Position numbers and translations under genes: made by a program
From: Actinomycetota bacterium
GTDB taxonomy: Bacteria; Actinomycetota; UBA4738
DNA length: 15,006 nt
Reading direction: 5' to 3'
NCBI GenBank assembly: GCA_005885015.1
Contig: VAYG01000025.1
Span: 1-15,006 of the forward strand
Notes under the pieces: generated by a model
Told to the model about the DNA's origin: nothing
Seen by the model: only the letters and a program-made list of their open reading frames with translations
Databases searched by the model: none
Part shown: positions 1 to 6,616 of the stretch, in pieces
Layout of the letters: the number at the start of each line of letters is the position of its first letter
Numbering within the stretch: the stretch's first letter is position 1

Positions 1-1
1 G

Positions 2-700
2 CACTTGCCCCTCCCCCGGACCATTGCGGTGGCCCCAGTGGCGGTACTCGTCGCGCTGGTCGCCGGGCTCGTCCCGGCGGCGCGGGCCGGCAGGAGCGTT
101 CCCCTGGATGCCGTACGGCCTGCCGTCGCCGGGCCGCGTCGGGCCGGGCCCGTCCGGGGTATCGGCGGCATGGCCCTGTCGAACCTCCTCCGGCGTCCGG
201 GCCGAACGTTGCTGGGGGCGGGAGCCCTGCTGGTGGGGGTTGCCGCCCTGGCGTTCCTCTTGGCGATCAACCTGGCCTTCCGAGGGACGCTGGTGGGGAC
301 GTTGCTCGGCCAGGTCGTTTCGCTGCAGGTGCGGGCAGTGGACTACATCTCGGTCGGCCTGGCCATCGCCCTGGGGGCGTTCTCGGTAGCCGATGTCCTG
401 TTCCTGAACCTTCGGGAGCGCGCTCCCGAGATCGTCACGCTCCGGACGGTCGGATGGCAGCGGTCCCACCTCGGCCGGCTGATCACTCTGGAGGGGCTAG
501 GGATCGGGCTGGTTGGGAGCGTCCTCGGGGGTGGGCTCGGCTTCGCCCTCGGCGCTTTCGCCGGGGGCCCGGCGGCGCGGGTTCTCGAGGCGGCCCTCGT
601 GGCGACCGCGGGCGGGATCCTGGTTGCCGTCGCAGCCTCGGCCGCCCCCGCGCTGCTCATCGGGCGAATGACCCCTCCGACCGTCCTGGCGGAGGAATGA
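2..700 (+). CDS. FtsX-like ABC transporter permease, C-terminal part (5' end outside window)
   Basis: The reading frame is open to the left edge, so this is the last roughly 230 residues of a larger membrane protein. It has the FtsX/MacB permease layout: a helix ending in a small basic-alanine segment (VPAARAGRSVPLDAVRP), a hydrophobic helix (LLGAGALLVGVAALAFLLA), a further helix with VADVLFLNLRERAPEI, the coupling-type stretch TLRTVGWQRSHLGRLI, and a final hydrophobic pair ending TPPTVLAEE. FtsX-type permeases couple a cytoplasmic ATPase to export or extraction of lipids, lipoproteins or peptides at the membrane; the substrate cannot be read here. It is a close paralogue of the C-terminal third of the next permease (728-3370) and, unlike it, is intact through this region. 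Same strand as that permease and the ATPase at 3367, so one operon is likely. Confidence 0.85.
   Translation, partial: HLPLPRTIAVAPVAVLVALVAGLVPAARAGRSVPLDAVRPAVAGPRRAGPVRGIGGMALSNLLRRPGRTLLGAGALLVGVAALAFLLAINLAFRGTLVGTLLGQVVSLQVRAVDYISVGLAIALGAFSVADVLFLNLRERAPEIVTLRTVGWQRSHLGRLITLEGLGIGLVGSVLGGGLGFALGAFAGGPAARVLEAALVATAGGILVAVAASAAPALLIGRMTPPTVLAEE
68..102 (+). repeat. 35-base perfect repeat, copy in the first permease (pair of 2797-2831)
   Basis: Bases 68-102 are identical to 2797-2831. They are the longest exact match I found between the two permease copies, inside a longer diverged direct repeat (about 30-700 against 2760-3370). It encodes the LVPAARAGRSV segment. It reflects gene duplication, and such a tract can also mediate recombination or misassembly between the copies. 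Confidence 0.9.
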
Positions 701-708
701 AGGAATGA
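697..708 (+). other. Three-codon MKE-stop mini-frame, possible remnant of an ATPase start
   Basis: An ATG overlaps the stop codon of the first permease (ATGA), followed by AAG GAA and TGA. The ATPase at 3367 begins identically (ATGAAGGAA, also overlapping its permease stop). The shared junction could be what is left of an ATPase start after tandem duplication of the permease, or simply a conserved translation-coupling junction whose AAGGA acts as a ribosome binding site for the next gene. Confidence 0.35.
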
Positions 709-727
709 CGAAAGGACTGAGGATCTG

Positions 728-1315
728 GTGGGCAGGTTCCTCCTGAGCCAGCTCCGTCACCGGGCAGGCCGGAGCGTCACGCTGGGCGTCGGAATCCTCG
801 TGGCGGCCGTGAGCTTCGTCCTGCTTACGTCGGCCGTCTCCACCAGTGCTCTCCAGGTTCAAGGCACTGTTGCAAGCAACTGGAAGACCGCGTACGACAT
901 CCTGGTTCGCCCGCCCAACTCCTTCACGCCGCTGGAGCAAGAGCAGAGCCTGGTCCGGAACAATTACCTCTCCGGCATCTTCGGCGGGATCACGCTCGAC
1001 CAGTGGCATGACGTCCTGCGGACCCCGGGCGTCGAGGTGGCCGCACCGATCGCGAACATCGGCCTCATTCTCCCGACCGGCTTTACTGAGGTACCCATGA
1101 AGGACCTCCTCAACCGCGATCCGGTCCAGCTCTATCGGGTCCGTAACGAGAGCGTCGCCGACGCAGGGACGTCTCGGTATCCCGGATCAACCAGCTACGT
1201 CTACGTGACGCGGCGAGGGCGCATCACGATCACCAGCTACGGCGGGGTCGAGACGGGGCCTGCCGAGACTCTTCCGGACGGCACTATCGCGTTGCTCAGG
1301 AACTGTCAGGGATAA
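728..1315 (+). CDS. N-terminal fragment of the broken permease
   Basis: This is the uninterrupted first piece, 195 codons, of the permease described at 728-3370. It holds the N-terminal membrane helix at about residues 14-35 and the first part of the extracytoplasmic domain, up to SYGGVETGPAETLPDG. The last ten or so residues before the TAA (IALLRNCQG) probably lie beyond the frameshift and are not native. If translated alone it would give a single-span protein with no FtsX core. Confidence 0.6.
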   Translation: MGRFLLSQLRHRAGRSVTLGVGILVAAVSFVLLTSAVSTSALQVQGTVASNWKTAYDILVRPPNSFTPLEQEQSLVRNNYLSGIFGGITLDQWHDVLRTPGVEVAAPIANIGLILPTGFTEVPMKDLLNRDPVQLYRVRNESVADAGTSRYPGSTSYVYVTRRGRITITSYGGVETGPAETLPDGTIALLRNCQG

Positions 1316-2796
1316 AGCGAAGCCGTCGACAGGCCGTTAGACAGTCCTCCCGATCCCGCGATCTCGCCAAGTTCTACCTATCCGACCGCCAAGCCGTCGC
1401 GTCCGAGCTCGTCTGGTTCCCGATCCTCATCGCGGCGATCGACCCGGCGCAGGAATCGCGCCTGGTCGGGCTCGACGGGACGATCGTGTCGGGCCGGTAC
1501 CTGAAGGAGGGCGAGCAGCCCTGGATCGATCCAAACCACCCCCACCGCCTCGTACCTGTTATCGCGAGCAGCAGGAGCTACGTCGATGAAGACGTCGACA
1601 CCCGCATCGAGCGACTGACGATTCCGGCCGGCGCCGACGTCCCGAAGATGCTCAGCGAGCGCGGAACGGCGCTGTCGTTCCTGTCGGGCCTTCAGGGGCG
1701 GGAGATCGAAAAACAGGTCATCCCGGCACAGAAGATCTACGACCAGGTCCTCGCAGGACAGAATCTCGACTTCGGCCAGGCAAAGGTCCTCTCCTACTAC
1801 TACTGGGCCGCCTCGCCGGTGATGTATCGCGAGCCCCACCGGGGGCGGTCCGTCCCGATCGAAGTGAGGAATCCGCCCGCCACCTGGTCCATCGCAGATG
1901 GAAGCGCGAGCTACCAGCAGGTCCCCATGGCCAACGCCGACGTCCAGTTCCGCCGGCTCTACCCCAGGTTCGGGTCCGGGACGTTCGAATCCGACAAGGC
2001 AGCCCATCGGGAGATCCTGAACACACCCGTGATGAAGATATTAGGGCGCTACGATCCCGAGCGGCTCCCCGGATTCTCCCCTCTCACGAAGGTTCCCCTG
2101 GAGAGGGCCCTGGGTGGCAAGCCCCTCCTTCCCTCCCAGAACATCGGCGGCTACATCGCCCAGCCGCCCCTCTTCCTGACCACGCTGGAGGGGATGATGC
2201 CCTTCCTGAACACCAGGTTCTACGCTGGCGCCACCGGAGCGAAGGCTCCCATCAGCGTGATCAGGGTCCGGGTGGCCGGTGTCACGGGGCCGGACCCGGT
2301 GAGCCGGGAGCGGGTGAGGCGGGTGGCCCAGGCCATCCGGGCGCGGACGGGTCTGGCGGTGGACATCACCGCCGGCTCCTCCCTGCACCCCCTCCTGGTG
2401 GAACTGCCCCCGGGCAGGTTCGGCCGCCCCGCCCTCACCCTTCGGGAGGGGTGGACGAAGAAGGGCGTGGCCTTCGCCATCGTCACCGCCCTGGACCGCA
2501 AGTCCCTGGCCCTGTTCGTCCTGATCCTGGTGGTCTCGGCTCTGTTCCTGGCCAACGGGGCGTTCGCCTCCGTCAGGTCACGGTGGGTCGAGATGGGCAC
2601 ATTGCGATGCCTGGGGTGGGGGCGTGGGAAGGTCTTCAGTGCGGTGCTCGGAGAGCTGGCCTTCGTCGGGCTCGCCGCGGGCCTGCTGGGCACCGGGATC
2701 GCCGCCGGCCTGGTGTGGGCGCTCCACCTGCGCATGTCCCTGCTCCGAACCCTCGTGGTGGCGCCGGTTGGGATGCTCGTCGCCCTTGTCGCCGGC

Positions 2797-2831
2797 CTCG
2801 TCCCGGCGGCGCGGGCCGGCAGGAGCGTTCC
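2797..2831 (+). repeat. 35-base perfect repeat, copy in the second permease (pair of 68-102)
   Basis: Identical to bases 68-102 in the first permease. The flanking bases differ on both sides (c against g before; t against c after), so the exact match is 35 bases within generally similar coding sequence. Confidence 0.9.
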
Positions 2832-3366
2832 TCTGGACGCCGTGCGCCCTCCTGTGGCGGGACCCAGGAGGGGCGGGCCCGTCCGGAGCATCGGCCGGAT
2901 GGCTCTGTCGAATCTCCTCCGGCTGCCCGGCCGAACGATACTGGGAGCGGGAGCTCTGTTGGTTGGCGTGGCCGCCCTGGCGTTCCTCCTGGCGGTGAAC
3001 CTTGCCTTCCGCGGCACCCTGGTCGGGACGCTGCATCGCCTTGGGTGCGTTCTCGGTGGCCGATGTCCTGCTCCTGAATCTTCGAGAGCGAGCCCCCGAG
3101 ATCGTCACCCTCCGCACGACCGGGTGGACCGAATCCCACCTCGTCAGGTTGGTGACCCTGGAGGGCACCGGGATCGGGCTGATCGGGGCCGTCCCCGGGG
3201 CGACGGCGGGCATGTTGGTCGGGATCGCCGTGGGAGGGCATCCCGTCCAGATCGCCGCCGCCGGGGCATTCGCCGCGCTGGCAGGGACTGGGGTGGCGGT
3301 CCTCGCCTCCCTCGTTCCCGCATTGCTGACCCGCCGGATGGCTCCACCCGAAGTCCTGGCCGGGGA

Positions 3367-4149
3367 ATGAAGGAAGTCGATCGAGTGGAGGAGGAGTCCC
3401 AGCGGCAAGGCTTCGATGTGGAGCTCCGAGCCGTTACCCGCCGCTATCCCATCGGGCAGGCCCGGTGGATCGTGGCCATCGACGCCGTCAGCCTCGACAT
3501 CGCTGCCGGCTCCGTGGTCGCCATCGCGGGCCCGTCCGGCTCGGGGAAATCCACGCTTCTGCACGTGATCGGCGCGATGGACGAGCCGGATTCCGGGTCG
3601 ATCCGGGTGGGGCCGACTTCCGTCACCGGCCTGGCTGGTGGCGAGCAGGCCCAGTACCGGCGGACCATCGGCTTCGTGTTCCAGCGCTTCCATCTCCTCC
3701 CCGCGCTTACCGTCCTGGACAACGTCGTGGCACCCGTCCTCCCCTACCGCACGGAGTACGACAAGTTCGATCGGGCCCGCGACCTGGTCGGTGCGGTGGG
3801 CCTCGCCGGGCGTGAACGGTCGCTTCCTTCCAAGCTCTCGGGCGGACAGCAGCAGCGGCTGGCGATTGCCCGCGCCCTGATCAACGATCCGGGCCTGCTG
3901 CTGGCCGACGAGCCCACGGGGAATCTCGATTCGGCCACTGGGACCGAGATCATGGAGCTCGTCCTGGACCTGCGCCGGGAGCGAGGGATGACCGTGATCG
4001 TCGCCACGCACGATCCGGTGATCGCGTCCGCGTGTGACCGGATCGTGAGGCTGCGAGATGGCCGGGTGGTGGACGACGTGACCGTGTCCGGCAACGTCGA
4101 TGCCGAGGCGCTGCTGGGGCGGATCGGGCGGCTGGACCCCGACGGCTGA
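3367..4149 (+). CDS. ABC transporter ATPase, LolD/MacB type
   Basis: A 260-residue nucleotide-binding subunit that would power the FtsX-type permease(s) upstream from the cytoplasmic face. All ABC motifs are present: Walker A GPSGSGKS (55-62), Q-loop FVFQ (Q106), signature LSGGQQQR (157-164), Walker B with catalytic glutamate LLLADEPTGNLDS (E182), and switch histidine in VATHDP (H215). The LSGGQQQRLAIARAL and DEPTGNLDS forms are typical of the LolD/MacB/FtsE export and mechanotransmission group rather than importers. The start at 3367 overlaps the permease stop as ATGA, implying translational coupling. The fragment RRTIGFVFQRFHLLPALTVLDNV is characteristic of the same group. The gene itself looks intact even though its partner is broken, so it could serve the first permease. 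Substrate unknown. Confidence 0.93.
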   Translation: MKEVDRVEEESQRQGFDVELRAVTRRYPIGQARWIVAIDAVSLDIAAGSVVAIAGPSGSGKSTLLHVIGAMDEPDSGSIRVGPTSVTGLAGGEQAQYRRTIGFVFQRFHLLPALTVLDNVVAPVLPYRTEYDKFDRARDLVGAVGLAGRERSLPSKLSGGQQQRLAIARALINDPGLLLADEPTGNLDSATGTEIMELVLDLRRERGMTVIVATHDPVIASACDRIVRLRDGRVVDDVTVSGNVDAEALLGRIGRLDPDG

Positions 4150-4171
4150 GCCAGCCCGATAGCAGCTCCGG

Positions 4172-5980
4172 CTACCTGCCTGCCCTGTACCACTCGTTCA
4201 TGTTGAAGAACAGGCCCTCCTGGGACCCGGCGAACTCGCCGATGGGGCCGGCGATCCTGTCGGTTCGCCAGGCGGCCATCTCGGGCTCCACGTACAGCGG
4301 GATGGAAATGAAGTCCCGTGCCTCGAGCCGGTAGATCTCGTCCATCAGCTGGATGCGCTGCTCGACCTGGAGGGTCCGGTCGCTCCGGTGCATCAGGTCG
4401 TTGGCGTTCTGGTTGCACCAATGGATCCAGTTGTCGCCGGTGAAGCCGGTGCGTTGGACCGGGATGTTCTCGCAGCCGAATTCCCGGGTGACGCTCGGAT
4501 CCGGGGCGACCTCGGAGGAGTACTCGGCCATGGTGAACAGGCCACGGGGGCCGATGTGGTCGAAAAGCACCCCCGAATCGAAGTTCTTGATCAGAAAGAC
4601 GAATCCCGCCGGCAGGGCCCGGCCCTTCAGGAGCTGCTGGATCCGCAACCGACGTTCGTTCGTCGACACCGTCGAGTACTCGACCACGAGCTTCTTGCGG
4701 CCCTTCGTGCAGGGCAGGTGCGAGCAGTCGTACCCGTCGGATTCGAGGATCCGTTTCGCCTTCTCCGGGTCATAGGTGAATCGGTCGAACGGCGTTGAAT
4801 GACACCACGGGCCCATCGCCGGCGCGGCCAGGAATCCGCAATCGAGGATCCGGGCCTGGGGATCGACGTGGCTCATGACCTGATCGATCACGGCCTGCCG
4901 GTCGATGGCGTACATCAGTGCCTCTCGGACCTTGGGGTCGTCGAGTGGGGGTGAGGAGTGGTTGAACCACAGGGCCTCGAACCCGAACCCGCTTGCGGCG
5001 ATGGCCCGAACGTTCGAGTGGCCCGAGAACCGGTCCAGGAAGTCCTCCTCACCTGGCCACGGGAATGCATCGATCGTGCCGCCCATCAGCAGTCTCGCCG
5101 CCCCGCTCGCATCGGTCAGCGCCACGATCGTCACCTGATCCAGGAGCGCATGCTTGCCGAAGTACCGGTCGTTCCGGGTCAGGACGATCTTGCCCAGGCT
5201 GAAGGACTTCAGGATCCAGGGCCCGCCGGAGAACGGGATGTCCCGCTGCATCTCGTTCGCCAGGTCGGGCGTGGGGTCGTTCGCGTAGCGGGGGAACGCT
5301 GCCCGCTCCAGGATCCCACCGGCAACCCCACCGAACAGGTCCGGCCAGTCGGCGTACCGGGCCTTGAAGCTGATCACGACCGTCTTCGGGCGCGACGTGT
5401 CGATCGAGGCGATCCGGTCGTACCCGGCTGTGGGATCGGACCCACTCGTGTTCATGATGGCCCGCCAGGTGAACGCGAAGTCGGCCGAGGTGATGGGCGA
5501 GCCGTCGGCCCACGTGGCCTTCGGATCCAACCGGTAGGTGATGGTGAATCCGTTGCCGGCCGCCTGAATGGAGGGAGCGCCGGCGAGGAGGGGCGAGGGA
5601 ACGAAATCCCCCCTGGAATCCAGCTCCATGGCCCGGGGCATGACGTGCTGGAGGACGGTCCACCAGGTCCCTGTGGCCGACGCGCATCCCGTGAGGGGGT
5701 TGAGGCATTCGGGGAACTCCCTGGTCCCCACGACCAATGAGCCTCCACGATGGGCTGCCGGGTGGGTAGCGGCCTTGGCGGTGAGGTCCCGGACAACTCG
5801 GACGCCGGCCAGCGATCCGAACGCCAGCGCGGCGACGACCACGCCGGTGGTCAGCGCGGTGAAGAACTGACGCCACTTGATCCGCCTCAAGACAGGGGCC
5901 GGCGGAGGCGACGGCGCGATGCCCGCCTCCTCTACCTTGCTCGCCAGCAGCCGGGTCAGGGCCCGTTCGAGCTCATCCAT
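4172..5980 (-). CDS. Membrane-anchored family 5 (peptide/nickel-type) solute-binding protein cotranscribed with an ECF sigma factor
   Basis: About 602 residues. Residues 1-38 are a charged cytoplasmic tail (MDELERALTRLLASKVEEAG, then a proline-rich stretch and RRIKWRQ). Residues 39-61 are a hydrophobic helix with no lipobox cysteine, so it should stay anchored as a type II membrane protein. From about 79 on it is an SBP_bac_5 (DppA/OppA-like) domain: GGSLVVGTREFPECLNPLTG, then ITYRLDPKATWADGSPITSADFAFTW, and the family motif KVREALMYAIDR (350-361). Several cysteines could form disulfides outside the cell. The ATG at 5980 is preferred over GTG 5989 because GAGGTGA lies five bases upstream; it overlaps the sigma factor stop by eight bases. 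No importer permease or ATPase is adjacent; the neighbouring ABC system is an exporter. Tail, anchor and coupling to sigma recall an anti-sigma factor, so it may be a sensor rather than a transport receptor (inference). Confidence 0.88.
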   Translation of the reverse strand: MDELERALTRLLASKVEEAGIAPSPPPAPVLRRIKWRQFFTALTTGVVVAALAFGSLAGVRVVRDLTAKAATHPAAHRGGSLVVGTREFPECLNPLTGCASATGTWWTVLQHVMPRAMELDSRGDFVPSPLLAGAPSIQAAGNGFTITYRLDPKATWADGSPITSADFAFTWRAIMNTSGSDPTAGYDRIASIDTSRPKTVVISFKARYADWPDLFGGVAGGILERAAFPRYANDPTPDLANEMQRDIPFSGGPWILKSFSLGKIVLTRNDRYFGKHALLDQVTIVALTDASGAARLLMGGTIDAFPWPGEEDFLDRFSGHSNVRAIAASGFGFEALWFNHSSPPLDDPKVREALMYAIDRQAVIDQVMSHVDPQARILDCGFLAAPAMGPWCHSTPFDRFTYDPEKAKRILESDGYDCSHLPCTKGRKKLVVEYSTVSTNERRLRIQQLLKGRALPAGFVFLIKNFDSGVLFDHIGPRGLFTMAEYSSEVAPDPSVTREFGCENIPVQRTGFTGDNWIHWCNQNANDLMHRSDRTLQVEQRIQLMDEIYRLEARDFISIPLYVEPEMAAWRTDRIAGPIGEFAGSQEGLFFNMNEWYRAGR

Positions 5981-6536
5981 CCTGCTCACCTCGGACCGAT
6001 GCCCGAAGCGTCTCCATGGCCCGGGCCACCAGGGATCGCACGGCCGCGACCGAGCACTTCAGAACCTCGGCCGTCCGGCGCTCCGAGAGGTCCTCGTAGT
6101 ACCGGAGCACCACCGCCGCTCGCTGGCGATCGGGGAGCTCCTGGACCAGAGCCCACAGATCCGACCGCGTGGCCACGTCGGGGAGGCCGGCCTGGTGATC
6201 CGCCGGACGCGCGCCCGCGCCCTCCTTCTTCAGATAGGCCCGCTCGACCCGGCGCCGCCGCAGGTGCGACAGGGAGAGGTTCACCACCGTCCTCCGCAGG
6301 TACTCGTCGAAGGCCTCCGGCGACCGGATGTGCCGGAACCGCCCGGTCAACCGGATGAACGCTTCCTGGGCGAGGTCCTCGGCGACGCCCCGGTCGCCGG
6401 TCATCAGGTATGCCATGGCCACCGCTCGGGGCAGCTGGCGCGTGAAGAGCTCGGCCAGCGATCGACTCTTCTTCTCCGACTCCTTCCGGGAGTCGACCCC
6501 GACCATCGGAGCCCCGGGGCGATCGTCTGATCCCAT
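5973..6536 (-). CDS. ECF (sigma-70 family, SigE-like) RNA polymerase sigma factor
   Basis: 187 residues, two-domain ECF architecture. Region 2 spans about 27-100 (LFTRQLPRAVAMAYLMTGD, AEDLAQEAFIRLTGRF, and the basic VNLSLSHLRRRRVER). Region 4 spans about 128-180 (LVQELPDRQRAAVVLRYYEDLSE, then helix-turn-helix VLKCSVAAVRSLVARAMETLR). It directs RNA polymerase to a dedicated promoter set, normally released by a signal relieving an anti-sigma factor. The first 25 residues are acidic/basic and poorly conserved, so M11 is a possible alternative start. The gene downstream, overlapping by eight bases, is a membrane-anchored solute-binding protein in the usual anti-sigma position; upstream on the same strand is a diiron protein. 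No zinc anti-sigma (HxxxCxxC) gene is present. Targets cannot be read from the sequence. Confidence 0.93.
   Translation of the reverse strand: MGSDDRPGAPMVGVDSRKESEKKSRSLAELFTRQLPRAVAMAYLMTGDRGVAEDLAQEAFIRLTGRFRHIRSPEAFDEYLRRTVVNLSLSHLRRRRVERAYLKKEGAGARPADHQAGLPDVATRSDLWALVQELPDRQRAAVVLRYYEDLSERRTAEVLKCSVAAVRSLVARAMETLRASVRGEQDG
5986..5992 (-). promoter_or_regulatory. Ribosome binding site deciding the binding-protein start
   Basis: On the minus strand GAGGTGA lies five bases before ATG 5980-5978, inside the last codons of the sigma gene. It supports this ATG over GTG 5989 and suggests coupled translation. Confidence 0.6.
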
Positions 6537-6562
6537 GGCCCGATTCTTCTCGTCTACCTAAA

Positions 6563-6582
6563 GACGCATGGGGACCCGTTCC
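6563..6582 (-). promoter_or_regulatory. Possible ECF-type promoter upstream of the sigma gene (weak)
   Basis: On the minus strand GGAAC (6582-6578) is followed 11 bases later by CGTC (6566-6563), 26 bases before the sigma ATG. These are the core -35 and -10 words of many ECF promoters, which would fit autoregulation. The spacing is shorter than the usual 15-17, so it may be chance. Confidence 0.2.
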
Positions 6583-6616
6583 GATAGCGGCCCGGCCCGA
6601 AACCGCCCGGGGATGG

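Larger units (their letters stand above)
728..3370 (+). pseudogene. FtsX/MacB-type ABC permease, broken by a frameshift and a 59-base deletion
   Basis: Read across two frame changes this is a roughly 880-residue permease. It has an N-terminal helix (RHRAGRSVTLGVGILVAAVSFVLLTSA), a large extracytoplasmic MacB_PCD-like region, an FtsX core (ALDRKSLALFVLILVVSALFLANGAF and the coupling stretch RWVEMGTLRCLGWGRGKVF), and a C-terminal third matching the first permease. Frame 2 ends at TAA 1313-1315, and the protein resumes in frame 1 somewhere between about 1290 and 1330 (net one base lost, or two gained). Near 3023 the sequence jumps from GTLVGTL straight to IALGAFSVADV, lacking 59 bases present at about 305-363 of the first copy, which returns reading to frame 2 up to TGA 3368-3370. 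GTG 728 is the likely start, with GAGGA four bases upstream. Two separate lesions favour a pseudogene; assembly error is the alternative. Confidence 0.75.
1486..4149 (+). other. Continuous open frame joining permease middle section to the ATPase (probably not one native protein)
   Basis: Frame 1 is open from 1147 to the stop at 4147-4149; GTG 1486 is an in-frame start codon but falls in mid-domain and is unlikely to be used. Up to about 3023 the translation is genuine permease. From there to 3366 it is out-of-frame arginine/proline/glycine-rich sequence, while the real permease C-terminus is in frame 2. From 3367 it becomes the ATPase. An automatic caller would report an 887-residue permease-ATPase fusion; the junk linker and the ATGA junction at 3367 argue that the fusion is a by-product of the 59-base deletion. 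Confidence 0.7.

Noticed and set aside
2578..4011. 477-codon minus-strand open frame opposite the permease and ATPase
   Set aside because: It is antisense to well-supported ABC transporter sequence and shows no domain-like pattern.
4144..4156. GGCTG-AGC-CAGCC hairpin at the end of the ATPase as a terminator between convergent genes
   Set aside because: Five-base stem with a three-base loop and no T-run; too weak to call.
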